Of a DNA stretch of 64,000 nucleotides, positions 44,579-54,668 are shown one piece after another. Origin of the DNA: Pseudomonas pisciculturae (GTDB taxonomy: Bacteria > Pseudomonadota > Gammaproteobacteria > Pseudomonadales > Pseudomonadaceae); the NCBI RefSeq assembly GCF_015461805.1, contig NZ_JACVZE010000004.1:310001-374000 (forward strand), in the 5' to 3' direction. Position 1 is the first letter of the stretch. Each line of letters opens with the position of its first letter. The position numbers and the translations under genes were made by a program. The notes beneath the pieces are model-generated. The model worked only from the letters and a program-made list of their open reading frames with translations, ran no database searches and had not been told where the DNA came from.

Positions 44579-44595
44579 CGATTAAGAGAATGCAA
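44567..44595 (-). promoter_or_regulatory. Predicted promoter of the MarR gene (leaderless)
   Basis: Minus strand TTGCAT - 17 bases - TATACA. The -10 ends 6 bases before the ATG at 44560, so transcription would begin at about the start codon. It fits entirely in the 42 bases between cobS and this gene. Confidence 0.6.
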
Positions 44596-44602
44596 GAAAG
44601 TG

Positions 44603-45331
44603 TTACAAAGCCAGACCGACCACTACCGCGACTTCCAGCAGTTCCAGCAAGGCGCCTGCGGTGTCGCCCGTGGTGCCGCCGAGGCGCCTGACCATCAATT
44701 GGCGCAGGCCGATAAAACACAGCACGGCGATCAACACGGCAACCCCACCGCTGAAACCACCGATCAGGATGCACGCCAGGCCGCTGAGGATCAGTACCTG
44801 TTGGCCAACCACTCTGGGTAAATGATCCGACAACGCCTGACCCAATCCCCCTGCACGCACATAGCGTGTCGTCAGAAACAACGCCAGCATCGAAGCCCGG
44901 CCGATCAACGGCGCAAGGATCAACGCAGCACCGTTATGTTGCTCGATCAACGCCACCAGCGCGGTGAATTTGAGCAGCAACACCAAGCCCAGGGTGACCA
45001 CCGCAATCGGCCCGCTGCGTGGGTCTTTCATGATGGTGAGGGTGCGCTCGCGGTCGCCAAAACCGCCGAGCCAGGCGTCGGCGCTGTCCGCCAAACCGTC
45101 CAAGTGCAAGCCACCACTGAGCAGCACCCAAGCTGTCAGCAACAGCGCGGCATGCAGTAGCACCGGCGCCCCCATCAACAGCGCGTTCAGGCCCCACAAC
45201 AGTACGCCGAACAACAGCCCCACCAGCGGGTAAAACAGCAGCGAACGCCCCAGTTCTTGGGGCTGTGGCATGCCCGGCAGCCGAATCGGCAGGCTGCTGA
45301 GAAATTGCAGGGCGATCCAGAATGGCAGCAT
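44603..45331 (-). CDS. cobS: Adenosylcobinamide-GDP ribazoletransferase CobS (CobV)
   Basis: Joins alpha-ribazole (or its phosphate) to adenosylcobinamide-GDP, the last assembly step of cobalamin. 242 residues with about six or seven membrane helices. The family motif GGLHLDGLADSADAWLGG is followed by IMKDPRSGPIAV. Last gene of the cob operon, 2 bases after cobC. Confidence 0.95.
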   Translation of the reverse strand: MLPFWIALQFLSSLPIRLPGMPQPQELGRSLLFYPLVGLLFGVLLWGLNALLMGAPVLLHAALLLTAWVLLSGGLHLDGLADSADAWLGGFGDRERTLTIMKDPRSGPIAVVTLGLVLLLKFTALVALIEQHNGAALILAPLIGRASMLALFLTTRYVRAGGLGQALSDHLPRVVGQQVLILSGLACILIGGFSGGVAVLIAVLCFIGLRQLMVRRLGGTTGDTAGALLELLEVAVVVGLAL

Positions 45332-45333
45332 CG

Positions 45334-45909
45334 TCAGGCGCCTTCCTTCAACGTGCCATCGGCCTCGACCTGCACAGTGAACAGGCCGCCGTGGCCGACT
45401 TCAACATTCAGCAGTTGCTCACGGGGCAGCCCCCGCGCACGCGCCAACAGAAGACGCATCACGCCGCCGTGGCTGATCAACAACACGCGCTCGCCGGCAT
45501 ATGCTTGATGCAGGCGTGCGACAGCGCCAAGAACTCGGTCGGAAAAGTCGCTGACAGGCTCGCCTTCCGGTGGCGTAAAGCTGTAGGGATTGGCCCAGAA
45601 CAGCCCCAATGCCTCGGCATCTGTTTGCATCAGCGCCGCTGCGCTTTGCCCTTCCCAGGCACCAAAGTGCAGCTCTTGCAGGTCCTTTTCCAAGATCACC
45701 GGCACGTTGAGCTGCGCGCCCAACTCGTCGGCAAACCGCGCACAACGCTGCAACGGCGAGCTGACCAAACGATCCCACGGCCCCTGCTCTATCACCGCAG
45801 CACGCATCTGTGCCCAACCTTTGGCGGTGAGCGCATCGTCGAGGCTGCCACGCAGGCCGCCGCCCAGTTCGGTTTCGCCGTGGCGCAGCAGGTCCAGGTG
45901 CAAAGTCAT
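45334..45909 (-). CDS. cobC: Alpha-ribazole phosphatase (CobC-type histidine phosphatase)
   Basis: 191 residues of the phosphoglycerate-mutase superfamily. Catalytic RHG near the N-terminus ([12 protein letters not shown]), the second His in [11 protein letters not shown], and an acid residue in [11 protein letters not shown]. It dephosphorylates alpha-ribazole-5-phosphate made by CobT. The start at 45909 overlaps the cobT stop by 4 bases (ATGA). Confidence 0.93.
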   Translation of the reverse strand: MTLHLDLLRHGETELGGGLRGSLDDALTAKGWAQMRAAVIEQGPWDRLVSSPLQRCARFADELGAQLNVPVILEKDLQELHFGAWEGQSAAALMQTDAEALGLFWANPYSFTPPEGEPVSDFSDRVLGAVARLHQAYAGERVLLISHGGVMRLLLARARGLPREQLLNVEVGHGGLFTVQVEADGTLKEGA

Positions 45910-46961
45910 ACCGGGCGGTCTGCCACGGCGGCTTCGGCAAACGTCGCCATCTGCCCGTGCAGCGCACAGGCCAGGCGCAACAGCGGCACCGCCAGCGCCG
46001 CACCGCTGCCCTCGCCCAGGCGCAGGCCCAGTTCCAGCAGCGGTTGTGCGTCGAGGCTTTGCAGCACATGGCGATGGCCTGGCTCCGCGCCGCCATGGCC
46101 AAATACCAGCCATTCGCGACAAGCCGGGTTCAGACGCGTGGCAACCAGTGCCGCGACGGTGCAGATAAACCCGTCCACCAGCACCACGATGCCTTCCTGG
46201 GCACAGGCCAGATAAGCGCCCACCAACGCCGCGATTTCAAAACCGCCAAGGTTGAACAGGGTTTGCAGCGCATCGCCGCGTTGCCCGGCGTGCACTGCCA
46301 GCGCACGCTCTATCACGGCCACCTTATGACTGACGCCCTGGGCGTTCAAACCGGTGCCCGGGCCGGTCAGGTCACTGACCTGGCAATCGAGCAGCGCGCA
46401 CGCCAGCGCACTGGCGGCGGTGGTGTTGCCGATGCCCATTTCGCCACCGATAAACAACTGAGCGCCGCCGGCCAATGCACGCTGGGCACTGTCGCGACCG
46501 GCTTGCAGGGCCAAGCGCCCTTGGGCTTCGGTCATTGCCGGGCCGTTGACGAAATTGGCGGTGCCCGCACCGATATTCAGGTGACGTACACCGGGCAAAC
46601 TCAGGGATGGCGTGACGGTACCCAAGTCGACCACTTCCAACTGTGCATCCAGTTGACGCGCCAACACGCTGATGGCGGCACCACCGGCGACAAAGTTATG
46701 CAGCATCTGCCCAGTGACTTCCTGGGGATAGGCCGACACCCCTTCGGCAACCACACCGTGGTCGCCGGCAAAAATCGCGATCCACAGGTGATCCATTGCC
46801 GGTTTGACCTGGCCCTGCAAGCCCGCCAATTGCACCGCCAACGCTTCCAATTGGCCCAGGGAGCCGGCCGGCTTGGTCAGTTGCTGCTGGCGCACCAAGG
46901 CTTGTTCGTACGCTTGAGCGTCAAGGGCCTTACAGGGGTTGAGCCACCAAGAGTCAGTCAT
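45906..46961 (-). CDS. cobT: Nicotinate-nucleotide-dimethylbenzimidazole phosphoribosyltransferase
   Basis: Activates the lower ligand dimethylbenzimidazole to alpha-ribazole phosphate. 351 residues with family motifs [44 protein letters not shown] and [10 protein letters not shown]; the catalytic-type Glu is in the EG(S)GAAL end segment. The start at 46961 (MTDSWWLNP) overlaps the cobU stop by 4 bases. Confidence 0.96.
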   Translation of the reverse strand: MTDSWWLNPCKALDAQAYEQALVRQQQLTKPAGSLGQLEALAVQLAGLQGQVKPAMDHLWIAIFAGDHGVVAEGVSAYPQEVTGQMLHNFVAGGAAISVLARQLDAQLEVVDLGTVTPSLSLPGVRHLNIGAGTANFVNGPAMTEAQGRLALQAGRDSAQRALAGGAQLFIGGEMGIGNTTAASALACALLDCQVSDLTGPGTGLNAQGVSHKVAVIERALAVHAGQRGDALQTLFNLGGFEIAALVGAYLACAQEGIVVLVDGFICTVAALVATRLNPACREWLVFGHGGAEPGHRHVLQSLDAQPLLELGLRLGEGSGAALAVPLLRLACALHGQMATFAEAAVADRPV

Positions 46962-47479
46962 AACGCAGTACCTTTCAAAGTCAGGGGCAGGCCGGCGACG
47001 GTCAGGACAACACGCTGACAACGCTCGGCCAAGGCTTGATGCAGCCAACCGGCTTCATCCACATAGCGGCGAGTCAATTCGCCCAGCGGCACGACACCCA
47101 GACCGGTCTCGTTGCTGACAAAAATGATTTCACCCGGCAGCGTGGCCAGGGTGTCCAGCAGGTGATCGCGCTCCACGGCCAGGCGATTGGCGTCTTCGAG
47201 CATTAGCAGATTGGTCAGCCACAGGGTCAGGCAATCGACCAGTAGGCAACGCCCGGCTGCGGCGTTTTCGCGCAGCACTCGCGCCAGTTCGAGGGGCTCT
47301 TCGATCAGGCCCCAATGATCGGGGCGGCGCTGGCGATGCAGGACGACGCGCGCGTTCATCTCGCCGTCCAGGGGTTGGCTGGTGGCGATGTAGATAACCG
47401 GCAAGGCGCTGTCGCTGGCAAGCTTTTCGGCGAGGCGGCTTTTGCCGGAGCGGGCGCCGCCGAGGATTAGTTGGAGCAT
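46958..47479 (-). CDS. cobU: Adenosylcobinamide kinase / adenosylcobinamide-phosphate guanylyltransferase
   Basis: Bifunctional CobU (CobP in Pseudomonas nomenclature), 173 residues. P-loop [12 protein letters not shown] at residues 7-18, [12 protein letters not shown], the H-R region with the guanylylated His ([13 protein letters not shown]), and [21 protein letters not shown]. It starts 62 bases after cobQ, the one real gap in the operon; that gap holds a degenerate REP scrap (GAGCTCCCACA). Confidence 0.96.
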   Translation of the reverse strand: MLQLILGGARSGKSRLAEKLASDSALPVIYIATSQPLDGEMNARVVLHRQRRPDHWGLIEEPLELARVLRENAAAGRCLLVDCLTLWLTNLLMLEDANRLAVERDHLLDTLATLPGEIIFVSNETGLGVVPLGELTRRYVDEAGWLHQALAERCQRVVLTVAGLPLTLKGTAL

Positions 47480-47541
47480 GGGGTAGTACCTTTATTCACG
47501 ACCGCAGACTCAAGCCACACACGGTCAACTGTGGGAGCTCG

Positions 47542-48993
47542 TCAAATTCCGCATAGATTGCGCAAGAGAGCGGTGTCCAAATGGTTCTGCACCAAATCCG
47601 CCAAGCGCTCGATATCGCGCTCGCGCAACCCGTGGTAATCCACTTCCTGTACGTCCTGCAACCCCGCCCAGCGCAGCAAGGCACTGCACGCGGCCGGAGT
47701 TTCGAACAGGCCGTGCAGGTAAGTGCCTAGGATCTGCCCATCTGCACTCTGGGCGCCGTCGCTGCGGCCGTCATCCAACATCACAGCGGCAGTCGACAGC
47801 GCAACGCCAGTCGTCACGCCCGCGTGAATCTCATAACCGCTGACTTCGGCCTCTTCGATCAGCAAGCGCCCGCGCACGTTACGCAGTTGCTTCTCTTCTT
47901 CCAGCGTGGTGCTGAACGCCAACAACCCCAGGCCTTCACTCGACCCGGCTGGCCCTTCCAGGCCTAGCGGGTCATGCACGTGCTCGCCGAGCATTTGCAA
48001 GCCACCGCAAATGCCGAGTACCTTGCCGCCATAGCGCAAGTGCCGGGCCACGGCGGTGTCCCAGCCGTTGGCGCGCAGGTAGGCAAGGTCGGCGCGTACG
48101 CTTTTGGAGCCAGGCAGGATGATCAGGTCAGCCGCCGGGATGGATTGGCCCGGGCCGACAAACTGCAAATCTACTTGAGGGTGCAGGCGCAGCGGGTCGA
48201 AATCCGTGTGGTTGCTGATGCGCGGTAACACCGGCACCACCACTTTGAGTACCTGGGCGGCTTTGTCGGTCTGGCGCCTGTCGATACCGTCTTCGGCCTC
48301 CAGGTGCAGGTCCATCACGTAGGGCAGCACGCCCACCACCGGTTTGCCGGTGCGCGCCTCCAGCCAATCCAGGCCTGGTTGCAGCAGGGCGATATCGCCG
48401 CGAAAGCGGTTGATGATGAAACCTTTGACCCGCGCCTGCTCGCTCGGCGACAGCAGCTCCAGGGTACCGACCAGATGGGCAAATACACCGCCGCGATTGA
48501 TGTCGGCAATCAACAGCACCGGGCAATCGACCGCTTCGGCAAAGCCCATGTTGGCGATATCGTTGGCACGCAGATTGATCTCTGCCGGCGAGCCCGCGCC
48601 TTCCACCATCACCACCGGGTAGGCCGCGCTCAAGCGTGCATGGGAGGCGAGTACCGCTTGCATGGCGATGGCTTTGTAGTCGTGATAGGCCACGGCGTTC
48701 ATGCTGGTGACGGCGCGGCCGTGGATGATGACCTGGGAGCCAGTGTCGCTGTTGGGCTTGAGCAGCACCGGGTTCATGTCGGTATGGGGCGCCAGGTTGG
48801 CGGCCTGGGCCTGCACGGCCTGGGCACGGCCGATCTCGCCGCCTTCGGCCGTCACGGCACTGTTGAGCGCCATGTTCTGCGGCTTGAACGGCGCCACCGC
48901 CACGCCCTGGCGCACCAGCCAGCGGCACAGCGCAGTGACCAGGGTACTTTTGCCAGCATCGGAGGTGGTGCCTTGCACCATCAGCGTACTCAT
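47542..48993 (-). CDS. cobQ: Cobyric acid synthase
   Basis: Amidates cobyrinate a,c-diamide at four side chains, 483 residues. N-terminal P-loop-type [15 protein letters not shown], the middle [13 protein letters not shown], and a C-terminal type-1 glutamine amidotransferase domain with nucleophile Cys in [10 protein letters not shown] and the downstream His near TYLHGLFE. The start at 48993 (MSTLMVQGT) overlaps the cobD stop by 4 bases. Confidence 0.96.
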   Translation of the reverse strand: MSTLMVQGTTSDAGKSTLVTALCRWLVRQGVAVAPFKPQNMALNSAVTAEGGEIGRAQAVQAQAANLAPHTDMNPVLLKPNSDTGSQVIIHGRAVTSMNAVAYHDYKAIAMQAVLASHARLSAAYPVVMVEGAGSPAEINLRANDIANMGFAEAVDCPVLLIADINRGGVFAHLVGTLELLSPSEQARVKGFIINRFRGDIALLQPGLDWLEARTGKPVVGVLPYVMDLHLEAEDGIDRRQTDKAAQVLKVVVPVLPRISNHTDFDPLRLHPQVDLQFVGPGQSIPAADLIILPGSKSVRADLAYLRANGWDTAVARHLRYGGKVLGICGGLQMLGEHVHDPLGLEGPAGSSEGLGLLAFSTTLEEEKQLRNVRGRLLIEEAEVSGYEIHAGVTTGVALSTAAVMLDDGRSDGAQSADGQILGTYLHGLFETPAACSALLRWAGLQDVQEVDYHGLRERDIERLADLVQNHLDTALLRNLCGI

Positions 48994-49979
48994 GAAGCGT
49001 CCTTGTAGGCCAGCAGGGCTTCGTCGAGGCGTAGCCAATCGGCTTCGGTGTCGGGCAGGCCAAAACGTAAGCTGCTGTCGTGGGCAAACAAGCGCAGCAA
49101 AATGCCGCGCTGGGCCATGAATTCGTGCATGCGTTCGGCATGCGGGGTGATCAGCCACTGGAACAACGCGCAGCCGCCGTGAGGCTGAAAGCCTCGGCGC
49201 TCAAGCAAGGTGAACAACCGCTGGCCGGCTTCGATACAGCGTGCACGTTGCCGGGCATGCCCATCGACATCGCGCAGGCACACTTGCCCCACTACACGGG
49301 TGGGCCCGGCGACAGCCCAGGGCCCAACTTGCTCGGCGAGCAATTTGAGCAAACGGCGCTCTGCCAGCACAAAGCCAAGTCGCACACCGGCCAAGCCAAA
49401 GAACTTGCCGAACGAGCGCAACACGATCAGCCCGACTAGATGGGCCTGGCTCGCCAGACTCAATTGCGGGGTCACGTCCATGAAGGCTTCGTCCACCACC
49501 AGCCAGCCGCCACGCTGGGCCAGGCGCGAGTGCCAGTCCAGCAAGCGTTGCGGGGTGAGGCTCTGGCCTGTGGGGTTATTGGGGTTGACCACCACCAGCA
49601 CGTCGAGGCTGTCGAGGAAGAAGTCGACTTCCTGCTCTTGCACTTCGCGCACGACGTAACCGGCACGGCGCCAGGCTTCGGCGTGTTCGGCGTAGCACGG
49701 CGACAGTACGCCGACCTTGCCCGAGCGCCGCAGGCGCGGCAGCAACTGGATCGCTGCCTGGGAACCGGGCACGGGCAACAGGTGCGCAGCACCGTAGTAT
49801 TCACTGGCGGCCTGCTCCAGGCCGTCGTCGGTTTCCGGCAGGCGCGCCCATGCCCGCGAAGGGATCTCGGGGATCGGAAACGGCCAAGGCGCCAACCCGC
49901 TGGAGAGGTCCAACCAGTCAGCCTCGGCTATGCCGTACTGAATCGCTGCTTTGCGCAACCGCCCACCGTGTTCAAGCAT
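48990..49979 (-). CDS. cobD: Threonine-phosphate decarboxylase
   Basis: PLP enzyme of the aminotransferase class I fold that makes (R)-1-amino-2-propanol phosphate, the linker of the nucleotide loop; called cobC in Pseudomonas nomenclature. 329 residues; [18 protein letters not shown] and the PLP-Lys segment [17 protein letters not shown] are present. The 8-base overlap with cbiB and 4-base overlap with cobQ indicate coupling. Confidence 0.94.
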   Translation of the reverse strand: MLEHGGRLRKAAIQYGIAEADWLDLSSGLAPWPFPIPEIPSRAWARLPETDDGLEQAASEYYGAAHLLPVPGSQAAIQLLPRLRRSGKVGVLSPCYAEHAEAWRRAGYVVREVQEQEVDFFLDSLDVLVVVNPNNPTGQSLTPQRLLDWHSRLAQRGGWLVVDEAFMDVTPQLSLASQAHLVGLIVLRSFGKFFGLAGVRLGFVLAERRLLKLLAEQVGPWAVAGPTRVVGQVCLRDVDGHARQRARCIEAGQRLFTLLERRGFQPHGGCALFQWLITPHAERMHEFMAQRGILLRLFAHDSSLRFGLPDTEADWLRLDEALLAYKDAS

Positions 49980-50880
49980 AAAATTGCGCCCCCGCGCACA
50001 GAATCAGCAGCCACAACCATACGCCGCGCTGCACCAGTTGCCAGCCTCGGTCGATGGAATCGGCATCCGCCGCCGGGCCTTCGCCCAGTTGTGGGCGCTG
50101 ATGCACTTCGCCGTGGTAAGTCGCAGCACCGCCCAACTCGACGCCCAACGCACCTGCACCGGCAGCCATCACCGGGCCAGCGTTGGGGCTGTCCCACGTC
50201 GGGCCCTGGGTACGCCAGCACTTAAGAGCCAGTCGGGTTTTGCCGAGCAGCGCGTAGGTCAATGCCACCAAGCGCGCCGGAATGTAGTTCAGGACGTCGT
50301 CGATTTTTGCCGCAGCCCAACCGAAGCGTTCGAAGCGTTCGTTGCGATAGCCCCACATGGCGTCGAGGGTATTGCTCAAGCGATAAAGCACAACGCCGGG
50401 CACGCCCGCGACGACAAACCAGAACAGCGCAGCAAACACGGCGTCGCTGCCGTTTTCCAGTACCGACTCGGTGGCGGCGCGGGCGACTTCGGTGCTGTCC
50501 AGTTCGCGGGTCTCGCGACTGACCAGGTAGCTCACACGCTTGCGTGCTTCATCCAGGTCGTCACTGCGCAGGGCCTGGGCGACCGGTATTACATGTTCGC
50601 CAAGGCTGCGCATGCCGAGGGCGCAGTACAGCGCCAAAATCTCCAGCACCCAGCCGATGTAAGGCGCCCATGACAGGGCGGTGGCCAACAAGGTCAGGGG
50701 CACTACCGCGATAAACCACGCGGTCACGCCATGGCTGCGCCAGCCTCGGCCACCGCTGTTGAAACGCTGCTCGATGCGCCCGGCAAAATTGCCGAACGCC
50801 ACCAGCGGATGCCAGCGCCTGGGCTCACCCAGCAACGCATCCAGCGCGACCGCAGCGACACACAGCAAGGCCACACTCAT
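49972..50880 (-). CDS. cbiB: Adenosylcobinamide-phosphate synthase
   Basis: CbiB/CobD membrane enzyme attaching the aminopropanol linker to adenosylcobyric acid. 302 residues with several hydrophobic helices; motifs [39 protein letters not shown], and [20 protein letters not shown]. The start at 50880 (MSVALLC) overlaps bluB by 4 bases. Confidence 0.95.
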   Translation of the reverse strand: MSVALLCVAAVALDALLGEPRRWHPLVAFGNFAGRIEQRFNSGGRGWRSHGVTAWFIAVVPLTLLATALSWAPYIGWVLEILALYCALGMRSLGEHVIPVAQALRSDDLDEARKRVSYLVSRETRELDSTEVARAATESVLENGSDAVFAALFWFVVAGVPGVVLYRLSNTLDAMWGYRNERFERFGWAAAKIDDVLNYIPARLVALTYALLGKTRLALKCWRTQGPTWDSPNAGPVMAAGAGALGVELGGAATYHGEVHQRPQLGEGPAADADSIDRGWQLVQRGVWLWLLILCAGAQFYA

Positions 50881-51527
50881 TGACTCACTCCCCACGTATT
50901 CTCATACAACATGTCACTCAAAGGTCGTGGCTCGGTCCAGCCTTCGAGCTGCAACATCGGTGCCGGGTAGAACTCGGCCACGGGCCCCAGGCACAGCACA
51001 GCCAGGGGTTTGGCGCCGGGCGGCAGGCCGAGCAGGTCGGCCAGGGCCAGGGGGTCGAACAACGAGACCCAGCCCATGCCCAAGCCTTCGACGCGTGCGG
51101 CCAGCCACAGGTTCTGGATCGCACAGGACAGCGAGGCCATGTCCATTTCCGGCAAGGTACGACGGCCAAAAATGTGCCGTTCGCGATCATCCATCAGCGC
51201 TGCCACCAGCACTTCGGCGCAGTCGTGGATGCCTTCGACCTTGAGCTTCATGAATGCGTCAGAGCGTTCGCCCAAGGCTTCGGCGGTGCGTATGCGTTCT
51301 TCTTCCACCAACTGCTGAATTTGCCCACGCAGGTTGCGGTCGCTGATGCGGATGAAGCGCCAGGGCTGCATCAGGCCGACACTGGGGGCCTGATGGGCGG
51401 CCTGGAGCAGGCGATGCAGTAATTCAGGGGCGACCGTGCCACCGCTGAAGTGGCGCATGTCACGGCGTTCGGCGATGGCGCGGTAGACGGCCTGGCGGTC
51501 GGCCTCGGGGAAAGCGTTGTCAGTCAT
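50877..51527 (-). CDS. bluB: 5,6-dimethylbenzimidazole synthase BluB
   Basis: Flavin-destroying nitroreductase-fold enzyme that converts reduced FMN into dimethylbenzimidazole, the B12 lower ligand. 216 residues; [47 protein letters not shown] with the family Asp, and [12 protein letters not shown]. Its ATG at 51527 overlaps the cobB stop (ATGA). Its presence means the cell can make its own lower ligand aerobically. Confidence 0.95.
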   Translation of the reverse strand: MTDNAFPEADRQAVYRAIAERRDMRHFSGGTVAPELLHRLLQAAHQAPSVGLMQPWRFIRISDRNLRGQIQQLVEEERIRTAEALGERSDAFMKLKVEGIHDCAEVLVAALMDDRERHIFGRRTLPEMDMASLSCAIQNLWLAARVEGLGMGWVSLFDPLALADLLGLPPGAKPLAVLCLGPVAEFYPAPMLQLEGWTEPRPLSDMLYENTWGVSQ

Positions 51528-52912
51528 GGCCTCATCGGGGGCAAGCCCCCTCCCACATTTTGATCTGCAAACGCCGTCGATGTGGGAGCTGGCTTGCCTG
51601 CGATGGCGGCCTCCCGGCCTGGCACAAACAGTGCGGCTACTGCGCTCGGGTTCGATGGAAAGTAAAAGTGTACGTAGGACGCCGTCATCCGCCCCTGCCG
51701 ATAAACCGCCTCGGCCCCACGCCCACCATTGGGGCTCACGCCACGGGCAATCGGCGTGCATTCAGTGCTGGTCAAGGAATGGTGATAGGTGTGGCCACGC
51801 AAGGTGCCTTCAGGCAAATCCACATTTTGCAGGGCCAGTGCCGCCAGTTTCTTTTGCATCACCGCATCGCCCTGCAACAGGCCAAGCAGTTCGGCGCGGG
51901 TGCCGTCGACATCGGTGAGCGAGTCCAGCAGGTACAGCATGCCGCCGCATTCGGCGAGCAAGGGTTTGCCAGCCGTATGGTGAGCGCGGATGGCGTCGAG
52001 CATCGAGGTATTTTCCGACAGCGCCTTGTGGTGCAGTTCGGGGTAACCACCGGGCAGGTAGAGGCTGTCGGCGTCGGGTAGTTGCTGATCATGGATCGGC
52101 GAGAAAAACTCAAGCTCAGCGCCCATTGCCCGCAACAGGTCAAGGCTGGCGCCGTAGGTGAACGCAAACGCTTCGTCACGGGCGACGGCGATGCGCACGC
52201 CGGCGAGCAGCGGCTCGGCCACGATCACTTCGGGCGCGGCGAAGGTGACCGGCGGCGGCAGCGCGACTTCGCAACTGCTGCCCAAGGCTTGGGCGGCGGC
52301 GTCGAGGCGCACGTCGAGGTCGTTCAGTTCGCTGGCTTGCACCAGGCCCAAATGACGGCTGGGCAGCTCGATCCCGGTTTCGCGGGAGAGTGCGCCGTAC
52401 CAACGCAGGCCTTCGGTCAGGCTGCCTTCGAGCAATTGCGCATGCCGCAAGGTGCCGACGCGGTTCGCCAGCACACCGGCGAACGGCAGGTCCGGCTGGT
52501 AGCGCGCCAGGCCCAAGGCCAGCGCACCGAAGGTTTGGGCCATGGCGGTGCCGTCGATCACCCCCAGCACCGGCACGCCGAAGTGGCGTGCCAGGTCAGC
52601 ACTGGACGGGGTGCCGTCGAACAGGCCCATCACGCCTTCGATCAGGATCAGGTCGGCTTCCCCCGCCGCTTCCCACAGTAGGCGACGGCTTTCCTGCTCA
52701 CCCACCATCCACATATCCAATTGATACACCGGCGCCCCGCTGGCGCGCTCGTGGATCATCGGGTCGAGAAAGTCCGGCCCGCATTTGAACACGCGCACGT
52801 TGCGCCCCAGGTTGCGGTGCAAACGGGCGAGTGCGGCGGTGACGGTGGTTTTGCCCTGGCCAGACGCCGGTGCGGCGATCAATACGGCCGGGCAATGACG
52901 GGGCTGATTCAA
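51524..52912 (-). CDS. cobB: Cobyrinate a,c-diamide synthase with REP-encoded C-terminus
   Basis: Glutamine-dependent a,c-diamide synthase, 462 residues. P-loop APASGQGKTTVTAAL near the N-terminus, CGPDFLDPMIH, VEGVMGLFDG, and the glutaminase domain with nucleophile Cys in LAECGGMLYLL and a His in SYVHFYF. A TTG at 52912 inside the cobO stop (TTGA) is the only start that preserves the P-loop; ATG alternatives are absent. Normal CobB proteins end soon after FYFPSNP; here about 27-30 extra residues (AIAGKPAPTS... to PPMRP) come from a REP pair before the stop. Confidence 0.93.
   Translation of the reverse strand: MNQPRHCPAVLIAAPASGQGKTTVTAALARLHRNLGRNVRVFKCGPDFLDPMIHERASGAPVYQLDMWMVGEQESRRLLWEAAGEADLILIEGVMGLFDGTPSSADLARHFGVPVLGVIDGTAMAQTFGALALGLARYQPDLPFAGVLANRVGTLRHAQLLEGSLTEGLRWYGALSRETGIELPSRHLGLVQASELNDLDVRLDAAAQALGSSCEVALPPPVTFAAPEVIVAEPLLAGVRIAVARDEAFAFTYGASLDLLRAMGAELEFFSPIHDQQLPDADSLYLPGGYPELHHKALSENTSMLDAIRAHHTAGKPLLAECGGMLYLLDSLTDVDGTRAELLGLLQGDAVMQKKLAALALQNVDLPEGTLRGHTYHHSLTSTECTPIARGVSPNGGRGAEAVYRQGRMTASYVHFYFPSNPSAVAALFVPGREAAIAGKPAPTSTAFADQNVGGGLPPMRP
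51539..51608. repeat. REP pair inside the cobB coding sequence
   Basis: A CCTCCCACATTT-type REP (51539-51561) and an opposite GATGTGGGAGCTGGCTTGCC-type REP (51579-51608). The two arms are of different families. Together they encode the CobB tail and sit directly before the bluB ribosome-binding region. Confidence 0.85.
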
Positions 52913-53520
52913 AGTTCGACGCCCTTCTGTGCCTTGATACCGGCCTGGAATGCGTGCTTGAGCATGCCCATTTCGGTGACGGTGTCGCCCATTTCGATCA
53001 GCTCGGGCTTGGCGCCACGGCCGGTGACCACCACGTGCTGCATCGGCGGGCGGGCTTGCAGGTCGCTGAGCACCTGGTCCAGGTCGAGGTAGCCGTGCTT
53101 GAGGGCGATGTTGAGCTCGTCCAGTACGACCATGCCGATGGCGGGGTCTTGCAGCAATTGACGGGAGACTGCCCACGCAGCTTCAGCGGCGGCGATGTCG
53201 CGTTGGCGGTCCTGGGTTTCCCAGGTGAAGCCCTCGCCCATGACATGAAAGCGCACCTGCTCGGGGAAGCGGCGGAAGAACAGTTCTTCGCCGGTGCTGT
53301 TGCGCCCCTTGATGAACTGCACTACACCGCACTGCATGCCGTGGCCCATGGCGCGGGCGAGCATGCCGAAGGCCGAGCTGCTCTTGCCTTTGCCGTTACC
53401 GGTGAGTACCAGCAGCAGGCCGCACTCGTTGGGAGAATTGGCGATGCGCTCGTCGATCACGGCTTTTTTGCGCAGCATGCGCGCCAGGTGACGTTCGTCG
53501 CGGTCGGGGGAATCGGTCAT
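52909..53520 (-). CDS. cobO: Cob(I)yrinic acid a,c-diamide adenosyltransferase
   Basis: CobA/CobO-type corrinoid adenosyltransferase, 203 residues. P-loop LTGNGKGKSSSAFG, the VVQFIKG motif and VLDELNIALKHGYLD, TGRGA. First gene of the operon, directly below the riboswitch. The ATG at 53520 (MTDSPDRDERH) has GGAG 8-12 bases upstream; the upstream in-frame extension would run into the riboswitch. Confidence 0.96.
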   Translation of the reverse strand: MTDSPDRDERHLARMLRKKAVIDERIANSPNECGLLLVLTGNGKGKSSSAFGMLARAMGHGMQCGVVQFIKGRNSTGEELFFRRFPEQVRFHVMGEGFTWETQDRQRDIAAAEAAWAVSRQLLQDPAIGMVVLDELNIALKHGYLDLDQVLSDLQARPPMQHVVVTGRGAKPELIEMGDTVTEMGMLKHAFQAGIKAQKGVEL

Positions 53521-53611
53521 GGCAGATCTCCGTTGGGGCTGGACAAAAACGGCGGGCAGAAAAAAGAAAAACACAGACAGCCAAGCATCGCCCACCGTGA
53601 TGCTGTTGGAT

Positions 53612-53815
53612 GCTCCGGGCCGGTCTCCGGGCTCATGAGTGGCGCGCTTCAGTCAAAAGCAGACCAACGCTGCGCCTTCCCATATCGCGGGGCGATACAG
53701 TGGCAGAAAGCAGCGTGTTGACTCATTTACCGTTGCGGGGGCAGCGCCGGAATTGCGGCAGCACTGTGTACAAGTGCGCTCACTCACCGGCTTCCCTGTT
53801 TCACTCTGTCGACCC
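53612..53815 (-). promoter_or_regulatory. Cobalamin riboswitch controlling the cob operon
   Basis: Minus strand shows the B12 riboswitch elements in order: GGGAAGCCGGTGAG, CGCTGCCCCCGCAACGGTAA, GCCACTGTATCG, GGGAAGGCG and the B12 box GAGCCCGGAGACCGGCC (53617-53634). The remaining 90 bases to the cobO ATG should form the expression platform around GGAG. High AdoCbl would lower cob expression. Confidence 0.95.
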
Positions 53816-53880
53816 ATGGGTCACAGAGCACCTGGAACAAGTCGCGAAGGGTAGTGGGTTGGGGGTGGAGCGTCAATCAA

Positions 53881-53970
53881 TGTGGGAGCGGGCTTGCTCG
53901 CGAATGCGGTGGATCAGTCAATATATTCGGTGACTGACACTGTGCATTCGCGAGCAAGCCCGCTCCCACG
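53881..53970. repeat. REP pair, GTGGGAGCGGGCTTGCTC type
   Basis: Inverted pair TGTGGGAGCGGGCTTGCTCG and complement with inner CGAATGC/GCATTCG pairing, between the NlpC gene end and the riboswitch promoter region. With the riboswitch this accounts for the interval 53521-53987. Confidence 0.92.
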
Positions 53971-53987
53971 TTTGGATATTTGTTAAT

Positions 53988-54524
53988 TCAGGGGTTGCGC
54001 GCCAGATTCCCCGGCAGTACGCGCTTGGCACTCAGGTAGGCATTCTGCCAATACGCCTTGGACAAGGTATCGAGCTTCACCGTACCGCCCGTCTGCGGCG
54101 CGTGCACAAAGCGCCCTTCACCTACATAGATGCCGGCATGGCTGACCTGGGAACCGCCACCGGTGGCGAAGAACAGCAAGTCGCCCGTCTGCAGGTTTTG
54201 CTCGCTCACGTCCTGCGCCCGCATCACGATCAGCTCACGGGTGGTGCGCGGCAAGGAGATACCAGCGGCATCACGAAACACAAAGCCGATCAAGCCACTG
54301 CAATCAAACCCTGAGTCCGGCGTGTTGCCGCCCCAACGATAAGGCGTGCCAACCAGGCCAAGCGCGCGGAAGAGCACGTCTTCGGCAGCAGGCGAAAAAT
54401 TCTGTGTGGAATAGTTGAACACCGGCTTTGGCTTGACGGCCACAGGCGCGGGAGGTGGGCGACTTGCGCAGGCGCTGAGCAGCGCGGCGCAAAGAATAAG
54501 GATCAGGCGGGCTGTGGTCGACAT
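53988..54524 (-). CDS. NlpC/P60 family lipoprotein endopeptidase (first of two)
   Basis: 178 residues. Lipobox LSAC (Cys at residue 19) then a short Pro-rich linker and the NlpC/P60 domain with C75 in DCSGLIG, H129 in SHAGIY and H141 in VHAP, the Cys-His-His triad of cell-wall peptidases. Likely cleaves peptide stems of peptidoglycan at the inner leaflet of the outer membrane. Its paralogue follows upstream on the same strand. Confidence 0.94.
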   Translation of the reverse strand: MSTTARLILILCAALLSACASRPPPAPVAVKPKPVFNYSTQNFSPAAEDVLFRALGLVGTPYRWGGNTPDSGFDCSGLIGFVFRDAAGISLPRTTRELIVMRAQDVSEQNLQTGDLLFFATGGGSQVSHAGIYVGEGRFVHAPQTGGTVKLDTLSKAYWQNAYLSAKRVLPGNLARNP

Positions 54525-54668
54525 GTGCAGAACAATCCTGGTCTGGATGCGGCTTTCGCTGCCGAACGCTGAAAACCAGAACGCGCAAGCAAAGCTCGCG
54601 CGAACGGATTACAACAATATCCAGGGATTCTAGCGCTTACATGTCAAACTTCAAGTAACACTTTAAGT

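Noticed and set aside
51874..52404. Alternative start sites of cobB at internal ATGs
   Set aside because: They would remove the P-loop and CGPDFLDP motif required for the enzyme.
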